Shown: piece after piece, positions 39,471 to 46,539 of the stretch
How the letters are laid out: the number at the start of each line of letters is the position of its first letter
How positions within the stretch are numbered: the first letter of the stretch is position 1
DNA from: Stentor coeruleus
Lineage: Eukaryota > Ciliophora > Heterotrichea > Heterotrichida > Stentoridae
Assembly (NCBI GenBank): GCA_001970955.1
Contig: MPUH01000548.1
Location: 1 to 46,539, forward strand
Direction: 5' to 3'
DNA length: 46,539 nucleotides
Notes under the pieces: model-generated
What the model saw: only the letters and a program-made list of their open reading frames with translations
Told to the model about the DNA's origin: nothing
The model's database searches: none
Translations under genes and position numbers: made by a program

Positions 39471-42338
39471 CTACGTTAAAGCCATTTCAGGGCGTATCCT
39501 TTCAAGTGGGGCAAACCACCATTCCAAAAATGTTTCTTTATCAATATATCCCTGTTTATTACTCAGTAAGCTTTCAGCTTGTTTACTTATCACATCTTGA
39601 TATTTGAACATAAATGACAAATCTTCACTAACACACAATATATGTAAATGTAATATCAATGTGAATCTATGAAGCATATTAGAAGGTAAAATTTTGCTTG
39701 AAATTTCACTACAAAATGAATCATATTTCTGAGAAACTTCCTTTCGACTCAAATGCTCACTATCAAGTTTTCTCTGCCAAAGATGTGAGATTTTCTTCAA
39801 AAACATCCTTTTAGCTCCTTCTGAAGGCCATCTCCATTTACGTTCTTCCATCTTAGCAACTAAAGGCCCATTATGTCTAATCAATGTACATCCTACATCC
39901 TCCCATTTCCCCCCACAACATCTCCAATGTGGTTCCCATAATACAATAGTCTCTTTACCTTTTAAAATCCCAGAATGCCCAAAATCCCAATATCCTGTAT
40001 GACATTTGCAAGCTTTATCATTATTATCAATTTCTTTATAAACACTTTCACATGCCCAATTCAAACAATATCTATTTTCATTTTCCAAAGCTTCCTTTTC
40101 TTTTTTTACAAGATAAGGATTAACATAAGGTTTAATATCACTATTGAAAAACCTTGAAGTTTTAGCTGAATCATGGAAACTTGTCCTTCCTTTTTTATTC
40201 AAACTTTTCGTGACAAAGTAAATTTTAGCTTCTTCGTCTGGCCATTCAGCAAATCTATGGTCTCCTTCAACACAAAAAGAATCATCAGGGAAGTTTGGGT
40301 TGAATTCAGCATTACAGCAAGTCCATACATAAGTGTTTTTACCTAAACATTCAGCATGTCCAGTGTGATAACGACAATCGCTTTTAATTTGATATTTTTT
40401 CCCACATGTAGCAGGATCAGGGAAACTCATTCCACAAACAGAATCAGGACGTCCAGATTTGGCACTAAGTTCTCCACGATTGATGCATTTTTTCATAACT
40501 TGCTGGTTTATAACCCCATTATGGAAACCATGTGTACAACCTTGAGACTCCCAAGATCCTCTACAACAAGTCCAGTTTTCAGGCCAAAGCCCATGAACAC
40601 TACCGAATTCCCAGCGGCCAGGATGGTAAAGACATGCTTTTTTATGGTTTTTCCCATAGAGGTATAGTTTTTTTAAACATCCCCAGTTCCTACAAAACAT
40701 TTCAGTCTCTGAATCTAATTCAGTCACAGTCTTCCCTTGTGTTTTTGGCTTTATTTCAATACTCACTTGTCCCATCCCAGTCAAACTTTCACTATGTCGC
40801 TCTTTTTCTCCATATCGCCTTTTAAAATCATTTTGTGCTTCTCCAACCTCACTTGTATCATTAAACAGATATGCTATCAGATATAAACTATCAAGTATTT
40901 CTCTAGAATTAGGCTTAAGATTTTTCCTTTTATATACCTTAAGCCTACCGAATTTATCTAAACCACCTTCAGCACCTAAGTATTCTAAATACACAGCAAA
41001 TATACCTATAGTTGGTGGACCATATTTATTCCCAATAATAGTAATCCCAGGAAACTCATCATTTATATCTTTATACACAATGTTATACCATTCAATATAT
41101 TCATTTGAATTATGCCATGTTGATGTTTGATGACGTCTACAGTTAGCACAAAAGTCGATACATATTTCAAAATTACCTGATCTTGCTGAATACCACTCAT
41201 CAGCTCTATTTAATAAAATATTCCTCCTTTCTATATTGTCTATATCATCTTTAGATACTAAAGAGAAATCCCCAAGTTCTAAACTATCAACATGCCTTTT
41301 AAGTCCTTCTAAAAAGTCAGCATATTGAATAATATCATCAATTTCAATGTTTTTCCATGGCTGGATTTTATCATAAGTCACTTGACTATGACATTTCATT
41401 ATTTTCGCCATATCAACTAATTCGTTTCTAGTAAAATTCAATTGCATTTGTTTTAATGGTGGGATCATCCTATCAACTTCTAGTTTATTTTCTAAATTCC
41501 CTTCATCGTCACGATAAACTGGCATACTTGACCTTAAAATCCTATATATGACTAATAACCATTCATAACTATTGACCATTTCTGCTACTTTTGAATATGT
41601 ACTTGGGTTGTTATCGAAAAAATTGTCAAGTTTTTGTTCTAAGGTTAAAGGTGTTACTGATCTCATCCCTTGTTTTTTTTGACTTGTTGGTGTTCTTGCT
41701 GATAAAAGCCTTGGGGGTAAAGTACTTGAAGCTCGATCTTGGGACTCATAAATTATTTTAGTTGTAGCAAATTTCTTGTTGGTTTGCCAATTGTTTAATC
41801 CTGAATAGAAAACATTTGATATTAAAGATAAATCAAGGTTTGTAAAGTAATAAACTGGCTCTGCTACTGAACCATAAAGACCATGATTCCAAGGGTCTTT
41901 TCCTATATAGATTTTAGTTGATGGTGAGTTTTGATCAAGATCTCGGCTTTGGGATATAGAAATTTCTGAATCTTTTGTCCCGTTTATGTATAAGGAAGCT
42001 TCGATTATGTCGGAGGATTTTAAAGTAAAAACGATATGGACCCATTTTTTTATAGGGATGTCTATTGAAGAGAAGAGCATTTCGCTACGACTACGGTCGA
42101 TATCAATTTTTATGTATAAGGTACGTTCTTGGATTGCTATAAGAGGATTGCTTGAAAATGTATTCCCTTTGTGTATAACTGTTACTTGTTTGTTTTTTTC
42201 TGCACGGTTTAGATAAAGCCAAAAGGAGATGGAGTAACTTTGATGGGCTTGTTTGAGTTCTTCAGATTCGATAGTCTCCATACTTTGTCCTTGAAAACTG
42301 ATTGAGTCACGATATAACTCAAGAAACCTTAAACTCAT
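39471..42338 (-). CDS. LamG-like / Rdx-like / triple CHORD-like zinc-binding mosaic protein
   Basis: Using the first true ATG (42338), the product has 955 residues. Residues 1-185 are a laminin-G/concanavalin-like jelly roll (SISFWLYLNR..., WVHIVFTLK, ASLYINGTKD). About 391-475 looks like an Rdx/SelW thioredoxin fold with a CxxC (CANC, 397-400) and the stretch INDEFPGITIIGNKYGPPT. Three CHORD-like zinc modules follow: 549-607 (CRNWGC...CLYHPG...WTCC...GCTHGFH), about 635-694 (diverged) and 758-824 (CLNWAC...CKCHTG...WRCC...GCTLIRH). The C-terminus (835-955) is helical and ends in an EF-hand-like segment. No signal peptide is present, so a cytosolic scaffold or redox/metal sensor is the likeliest role, by inference. 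The stop is TAG. An upstream TTG extension of four codons is possible but unlikely. Confidence 0.78.
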   Translation of the reverse strand: MSLRFLELYRDSISFQGQSMETIESEELKQAHQSYSISFWLYLNRAEKNKQVTVIHKGNTFSSNPLIAIQERTLYIKIDIDRSRSEMLFSSIDIPIKKWVHIVFTLKSSDIIEASLYINGTKDSEISISQSRDLDQNSPSTKIYIGKDPWNHGLYGSVAEPVYYFTNLDLSLISNVFYSGLNNWQTNKKFATTKIIYESQDRASSTLPPRLLSARTPTSQKKQGMRSVTPLTLEQKLDNFFDNNPSTYSKVAEMVNSYEWLLVIYRILRSSMPVYRDDEGNLENKLEVDRMIPPLKQMQLNFTRNELVDMAKIMKCHSQVTYDKIQPWKNIEIDDIIQYADFLEGLKRHVDSLELGDFSLVSKDDIDNIERRNILLNRADEWYSARSGNFEICIDFCANCRRHQTSTWHNSNEYIEWYNIVYKDINDEFPGITIIGNKYGPPTIGIFAVYLEYLGAEGGLDKFGRLKVYKRKNLKPNSREILDSLYLIAYLFNDTSEVGEAQNDFKRRYGEKERHSESLTGMGQVSIEIKPKTQGKTVTELDSETEMFCRNWGCLKKLYLYGKNHKKACLYHPGRWEFGSVHGLWPENWTCCRGSWESQGCTHGFHNGVINQQVMKKCINRGELSAKSGRPDSVCGMSFPDPATCGKKYQIKSDCRYHTGHAECLGKNTYVWTCCNAEFNPNFPDDSFCVEGDHRFAEWPDEEAKIYFVTKSLNKKGRTSFHDSAKTSRFFNSDIKPYVNPYLVKKEKEALENENRYCLNWACESVYKEIDNNDKACKCHTGYWDFGHSGILKGKETIVLWEPHWRCCGGKWEDVGCTLIRHNGPLVAKMEERKWRWPSEGAKRMFLKKISHLWQRKLDSEHLSRKEVSQKYDSFCSEISSKILPSNMLHRFTLILHLHILCVSEDLSFMFKYQDVISKQAESLLSNKQGYIDKETFLEWWFAPLERIRPEMALT

Positions 42339-43026
42339 TTTTATAATCAACTAAAATTGAAATAGTTTTAGTATACGACTAAATCAATACAATAATTTTT
42401 TTTTGTATCTATGGAGAAAATTAGAAATATTATATATCTCACAAAAAATAATCTATATACCCACAATAAACTTAACTATTCAATAAAAATTTCAAATTTA
42501 TACCCTTTTAATAGCAGATTCCTAATCCGTTTTGCTTATAAATCCTACCTACCTTATCTCAAAGCACATCTCTTAAATAAAATTCCCCTTATATCTTTGA
42601 TTTACACCTTTCTCACCTATCTAATTCCCCACAATTTATCGCTTTATAACAATATCCCTTCTAAAAACCCAAAACTAATCCTCTCATAAACTTCTTCAAT
42701 AATATAAATATATATTATTTAACTATCTAAAGCACAAATACATTTTTTATGTTCTAAATAAATCTTTGGTAGAAACTTCTTCATATATTCCATTGCGAAA
42801 ATTTATATTTTCCAAAATCTTCACCAGACACATAAATTGATATGAAATTCCCTGTTATAAATCTAAAACCCATAAACTTATCAAATATAGTTTCATTATT
42901 TTTAAGGTTTAAATCACTTTGCACAAGGGATAAATTATTAGAATCATATTGAAGATCACATTTATAAATAAAATACAGCACAAGTTATTATTAACTAAAT
43001 TGATATTAAAACCCCAAAATGCATTA
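42339..43026 (-). other. intergenic region with a short coding-like fragment
   Basis: About 690 nt lies between the mosaic gene start and the CTD-phosphatase stop. The stretch 42470-42680 is A+C-rich. An open segment at 42781-42981 (-) is listed separately. The frame at 42411-42689 (+) is low-complexity and not convincing. Confidence 0.5.
42781..42981 (-). pseudogene. orphan coding-like fragment
   Basis: The 66-codon open segment has protein-like text (ETIFDKFMGFRFITGNFISI, SGEDFGKYKFSQWN) but no ATG at its start. It ends at TGA, after which the frame stays open eight more codons to TAG. It begins about 45 nt after the CTD-phosphatase stop on the same strand, and no 15-nt intron joins them. 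It is best seen as a decayed gene piece of unknown origin. Confidence 0.3.
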
Positions 43027-43923
43027 TTACAAGTCTTCGAATTGGAATTTTTTATCACCATTTGCGTGGATCGGTGAATTAAAAGGTCCTCTACTAGCAG
43101 GAATAAACTCACTCTCTATAAGTTTGTGAAGAGAATTCGCTGTTAGATCCCATTTACGTTTCTTGATTTCTCCAAGAACTTTTGGTATATCATCCACTCT
43201 TGAAAGGTGTTGTAATACATTCCAACAACTGTTTAATTCATCATCTTCAGGATCATCTATCCATGTTTTTATTGGTACAGCATTCATTGGCTGTAAAGAA
43301 TATGAAACAGGTGAGTTCTAAATGGATTTTACATCTACTATAATAACATGTCGTAAATCTCTACCTAACCTTGATAAGTCTTTTATATAAGTGTTATTTA
43401 TATAACTGCAGCTTTCTCTGAATAAACGTGAAGCATTTTTATTTTTGGACTCAAGAATATTTAGTAATGGATTTGCGTATGTAGAAAGACTTGCGGTAAA
43501 AAATACTACTTCGAAAAGTTCGTAACATTTTTGAAGAAACTCGTCAACCCCAGGACGCTTGAGCACATAAACTTTGAAATTTTGCCGGTCTATTTCGATT
43601 TCAATAGTTATGTCTGATTTTAGTGAAGTAAATGTACTATGAACTAATGTTTCATCTAAGTCCAGAACCAAAGTGTTTTTCCCTGCATTTTCAGGACTCT
43701 GCGGTTCAAGTAGGGGCAAATCTTTTTGAGTAGTATAACCAAGTTCAATACCCCTAAAGCAATTGCATAGTGATGTTAGCCAGCTAGATTTTTTCGGTTT
43801 TGGTAGTATTGGAATAGGAGTTTTCTCATCATAATGCTGTATCATGCCAAATTCAGGTATAAGTAATTTAGGCATTTCAGCTTTTGAATCTTCTGGCTCT
43901 TCTCCTGGATTAGGTAATTTCAT
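43027..43923 (-). CDS. SCP/FCP1-like CTD phosphatase (HAD superfamily)
   Basis: Two exons (43923-43333 and 43317-43027) encode 293 residues. The HAD catalytic motif DLDETLVHS (88-96; nucleophile D88 and D90) leads the phosphatase domain. It is followed by VYVLKRPGVDEFL, VVFFTASLSTYANPLL, KDLSRLGRDLRHVIIVDNSP (splice-created) and PIKTWIDDPEDDEL. This order is diagnostic for small CTD phosphatases (CTDSP family), which dephosphorylate RNA polymerase II CTD or other phosphoserine proteins. The cysteine-rich NCFRGIE near residue 55 could be a membrane-anchoring palmitoylation site. Without splicing, the frame stops inside the intron just before the third HAD motif, so the intron is essential. The C-terminal 60 residues are longer than in animal SCPs. 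Confidence 0.9.
43318..43332 (-). other. 15-nt intron in CTD phosphatase gene
   Basis: Sense sequence GTAAAATCCATTTAG, phase 0. Its last codon is an in-frame TAG, so retention terminates the protein. Splicing restores VIIVDNSPVSYSLQPMN. Confidence 0.93.
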
Positions 43924-44321
43924 TATTATTATCCTGAGTTATTATTAAAAATTCTTCACAAAATTATGGTATGAAGACAGGGGATGTTATTGTATAAATC
44001 ATTTAGTAACTTATAATATTTTTTATTGTGATAAGAGTTTTATGTTTATTAGAAATATCTAATATAATTATGTTTTTTGTCAATGCTTTTGTTTGTTTTC
44101 TGAGTAAATCTGTTTGAATATAAAGAGTTTTATAAGTTTCTAAGGTAATTTTAACAGAAATTAGAAATTTTATTTATTTTTAATGCTTTTTTATTTGAAG
44201 TTTATAAATTTTTGTTTTCTCAGTAATGCTGATGAAGTCCTTATGTTTTGATGATTTTTTAATATCTTATAAGTGATTTATAGGCTTAGCTTCATGAATT
44301 ATATTACGGTAGATTAGGTAT
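43924..44321 (-). other. intergenic region, tandem minus-strand genes
   Basis: About 400 nt of T- and G-rich sequence (given strand) contains the promoter of the CTD phosphatase gene. Unlike most spacers here it does not switch to A+C-rich on its right side. No gene or RNA was seen. Confidence 0.5.
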
Positions 44322-46048
44322 TTAATAGTTATTTGTACCATATCTTTCCTCTGATTCTGGTTCTTCATTGATATTGCTAGTCTCACTTAAGCTAGGAGGA
44401 TAAACTTTCCTTTTACAACACCAGCACCCAACCTCTTTTACAGTCCTTTCCGAATTTTCATCTTTTTTCGAATAATATGTTAAATCAACTGAATCTTTAA
44501 TATAAATAGATCTAGAAGAATTCAGAGAACTAAAAGTACCTCTACTTCTATATGAATACCTTTCTCTTGTAGTTTTATTATATATAAGATTGCATATCTG
44601 GATGTAAAATAAAGGGAAAATAAATATCAAAACAATTGCACAAACTATAGAAACCGCTAAATTTATATATTGACTATGATAAATTTCTGGTATATAATGA
44701 TCATGACCAATATAAAGGTCAATATAAAGCATTAACCCTAGAGTCATACTGATTGATAAGTCTAAAATTAGAACAAAAAGAAACAAAATAAAAAATTTCT
44801 GATTCTCAACACCAATACAATTGTTTATCCATGGACAATGATGATCGAATTTCTATATAGAAAATACATTAACACATCTTTGGCAGTGATGACAATGTAC
44901 AGTGTTATAAAGTTTTTTTGTACAACAATACGGGCATATAAAATCCGGTTTTATCTTTGCGTACAACTCTGGTATTTTCATTTTTTCTTTCTCAAACCCA
45001 GGGTCCTTAAAACTCACAACAAAAAATATAACAAAACTAAAAAGATTCATTGTTAAAACCCCAAAACCAATCCACCAATCAAAATCAATTAGCATAAACT
45101 CAAAAACTACTGATGTTTTAAGTAGCATACCAACAATATACATCATATACTTTTTTTTCCCAACAATCTCCATTGGTGATTTACATGGATTTCCAATAAT
45201 CAAAGGAGTTTTCTAAATATTAAATACCAAAACTCTAAACATATCTGTTTTACCAGTACTTATAGCTAGTTCTAAAGGAGTTTGGCCGTATTTACATTTA
45301 GCATTTCTTTTAGCTCCTCTCATAACTAAATCTTTAGCAATTTTATATGATGAATTAAATACGGTTAGATGTAATGGAGTATAACCACTACTATCTTTTA
45401 TTTCTAAGTTTTTTGATATTGAAATTAAGTATATTGAAGCATTTTCATGTCCTCCTAGTATTGCTAAATGTAGAGGTATATAATTGTTTATGTCTCTAGC
45501 AAATGGATCTAATGGGAAAGTATGATTGTAGTATGCTAAAAGGCCAACATTATTGTTGCTAGCAGCAAGATGAAGAACTGATTGTTCATTGATATCTTTT
45601 ATTGTGGCATCTGCACCAAGACGAATGTATTCTATTGCAAGTTTCTATATGGGGATTACGTTTTTACCTCTTATTGTAGCTATATGAAGAGGAGTTTGTT
45701 TTTCTTTGATATTTTGCGAGTTAAGCATTTCGGCTAGGATATGCGGATTTTTATATGAATTTAATGTTTTGTTTGATGGATTATGCAATTTTTGAGGAAG
45801 ATTCNGGCTAGGATATGCGGAGGATGTCTTAGCTTAAACTCATCTAGTAGTATATTAAAATAAGGCATCATCTCATGCTCTTTCAATAATGTATTGGCTA
45901 CTTGATGAAATATGTTAGATCCTCCAGGATCTACAAGCTTATTAAGATCCAAAAATGTGCTTTTAAGTAGTTCGGTAAATTCATCTTTTTTTTGTGTCTC
46001 AAGGGCAATCTCTAAGCCTGCTTTTATGTCACTTCCAGATTCAATCAT
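44322..46048 (-). CDS. ankyrin-repeat DHHC palmitoyltransferase
   Basis: Four exons (46048-45660 containing a gap, 45644-45228, 45212-44868, 44852-44322) give about 535 residues once the duplicated overlap 45732-45805 is skipped. Residues about 80-240 form five or six ankyrin repeats ([50 protein letters not shown]). Two membrane helices follow, then the cysteine-rich core [23 protein letters not shown], which splicing joins to [14 protein letters not shown] with the catalytic DHHC. Two more helices follow, then TTRE (the TTxE motif) and a Cys-rich tail (GCWCCKRK). The architecture is that of Akr1/HIP14 (ZDHHC17) enzymes, which S-acylate signalling and trafficking proteins at Golgi or plasma membrane. 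All three introns carry in-frame stops. Confidence 0.9.
44853..44867 (-). other. 15-nt intron 3 of ankyrin-DHHC gene
   Basis: Sense GTATTTTCTATATAG, phase 0, ending in an in-frame TAG. It splits the zinc-binding core right before the DHHC motif ([11 protein letters not shown]). Confidence 0.93.
45213..45227 (-). other. 15-nt intron 2 of ankyrin-DHHC gene
   Basis: Sense GTATTTAATATTTAG, phase 0, in-frame TAG at its end. It joins the last ankyrin repeat (DMFRVL) to [13 protein letters not shown]. Confidence 0.9.
45645..45659 (-). other. 15-nt intron 1 of ankyrin-DHHC gene
   Basis: Sense GTAATCCCCATATAG, phase 0, in-frame TAG at its end. It falls within an ankyrin repeat (IRGKN|KLAIEYI). Confidence 0.9.
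45732..45821. repeat. 16-nt direct duplication around N at 45805 (assembly overlap inside ankyrin-DHHC gene)
   Basis: GGCTAGGATATGCGGA occurs at 45732-45747 and 45806-45821. The first copy continues into a 57-nt divergent tail (45748-45804) that breaks the frame. Ignoring copy one and its tail makes exon 1 continuous (...[18 protein letters not shown]). Confidence 0.82.
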
Positions 46049-46539
46049 ATTCCCAATATATATTATTTAATAATTTAAAGCATAATTATATAGAGTTTTG
46101 TAAGCTTAAATTAGGTATTTTTATAGCTGGTTTTAATGTTTTAGATAAACAAAGTTATTATAAGTGATTAGTAGGTTTTATATGATTATGATGAAGCAAA
46201 GCATCTGGGGTAATATGCTTTTCAAGGTCTCTCGAAAACCTTGGGAACTATCAATTTTTTCATGTTAGAAAAAATGCAGAAACTCGAAGCGGGGATATTA
46301 GCTTTATTAAATTTTATGTCAATACTAACTCCTTGGGGTATAATCAATGGATCTCTTAAATAGGGAAGTGGGTAGGGTTTTAATAAAAAGTTAAAATCAT
46401 AAACATTTAAGTTTTCTGGAGAAAAATTTTGCTTGTTGATGTTTTAGATTTAAATATTTGATTGAAATTGTTATTGAAAATCAGTTTTTTGATCTGCTTG
46501 ATATTAAAATTTCAAATGAAATATGCATTTATCACCCTA
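46049..46539. other. right-edge interval upstream of the ankyrin-DHHC gene
   Basis: This interval holds the promoter of the ankyrin-DHHC gene (46049-46221) and the coding-like fragment 46222-46443. The last bases (ACCCTA) are too short and in the wrong orientation to be read as a telomere. Nothing else was identified. Confidence 0.45.
46222..46443 (-). CDS. coding-like fragment at right edge (partial gene or remnant)
   Basis: On the minus strand, 73 codons are open from a TAA at 46444-46446 to a TGA at 46222-46224. The text is protein-like (PYPLPYLRDPLIIPQGVSID, IPASSFCIFSNMKKLIVPKV) and uses codons such as CCC and TAC that are uncommon in noncoding sequence here. There is no initiating ATG. 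Either it is the last exon of a gene continuing beyond the window, or a decayed piece with a frameshift near 46445, where a second frame also looks coding. It would lie 173 nt upstream of the ankyrin-DHHC gene. Confidence 0.35.
   Translation of the reverse strand, partial: NINKQNFSPENLNVYDFNFLLKPYPLPYLRDPLIIPQGVSIDIKFNKANIPASSFCIFSNMKKLIVPKVFERP

Noticed and set aside
1..46539. UGA read as tryptophan throughout (Blepharisma-type code)
   Set aside because: All long intact genes contain TGG but no in-frame TGA over thousands of codons, so ordinary genes follow the standard code.
46529..46539. Telomere at the right edge (ACCCTA)
   Set aside because: Only one partial unit is present and the C-rich strand would be in the wrong orientation for a right-hand end.
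1..46539. CRISPR arrays, insertion sequences, phage or bacterial operons
   Set aside because: No regularly spaced repeats, transposase motifs or Shine-Dalgarno-led gene strings; introns and gene content are eukaryotic.

Overview
The window reads as macronuclear DNA of a heterotrich ciliate close to Stentor. Four observations support this. (1) The DNA is AT-rich and packed with genes on both strands. (2) Six introns can be placed with confidence, and every one is exactly 15 nt, of the form GTA(n6)AT(n)YAG. (3) Long genes (up to 2075 codons) read through in the standard code, with tryptophan as TGG. That argues against the UGA=Trp code of Blepharisma. (4) The gene content is eukaryotic and ciliate-like: mosaic kinases, a voltage-sensor cyclase, a Ca2+-activated K+ channel, DHHC-ankyrin, PLAA and CK1. 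The genus is an inference; no rRNA gene is present to confirm it.

Layout. 1-5.7 kb: the 3' end of an unidentified gene, a nested inverted repeat, a C-4 sterol methyl oxidase (-), a pseudokinase/ANTH-like/TKL-kinase mosaic (+) and, 34 nt behind it, a small proline-rich protein (+). 5.7-16.2 kb: a voltage-sensor class III nucleotide cyclase (+), a small unknown protein (-), tRNA-Leu(CAA) (-), PLAA/Doa1 (-), a CK1 gene with an internal deletion and frameshift (-), and two membrane-protein genes 6 nt apart in one frame (-). 16.2-31.1 kb: a gene desert with degraded coding texture, an SK-like K+ channel (+), a 2075-residue protein of unknown function (+), a cystathionine gamma-lyase-type enzyme (-), two unknown proteins (-) and a kinase remnant (+). 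31.3-46.5 kb: an RCC1-repeat protein (-), a secreted acidic-repeat protein (+), a three-finger ZC2HC protein (+), a PPAT-HD fusion (-), a LamG/Rdx-like/triple-CHORD-like protein (-), an SCP-type CTD phosphatase (-), an ankyrin-DHHC palmitoyltransferase (-) and a coding fragment at the right edge.

There are no operons or obvious pathway clusters; neighbours look functionally unrelated. Themes that recur are membrane signalling (cyclase, K+ channel, palmitoyltransferase, prenylatable CK1) and unusual domain fusions.

Assembly quality matters. Six single-N gaps (5922, 6090, 10071, 12772, 19225, 45805) are each flanked by a direct duplication of 16-84 nt, as expected from unmerged contig overlaps. 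Two of them interrupt real genes (PLAA and ankyrin-DHHC), which become continuous when the duplicated copy and tail are ignored.

The most striking genome-scale signal is a strand-composition sawtooth. In most intergenic regions the left half of the given strand is G+T-rich and the right half A+C-rich, whatever the orientation of the flanking genes, and the long genes also oscillate. Stop codons of intact genes are almost only TAA and TAG (12 TAA, 8 TAG, 1 TGA by my count), while TGA turns up in several coding-like fragments.
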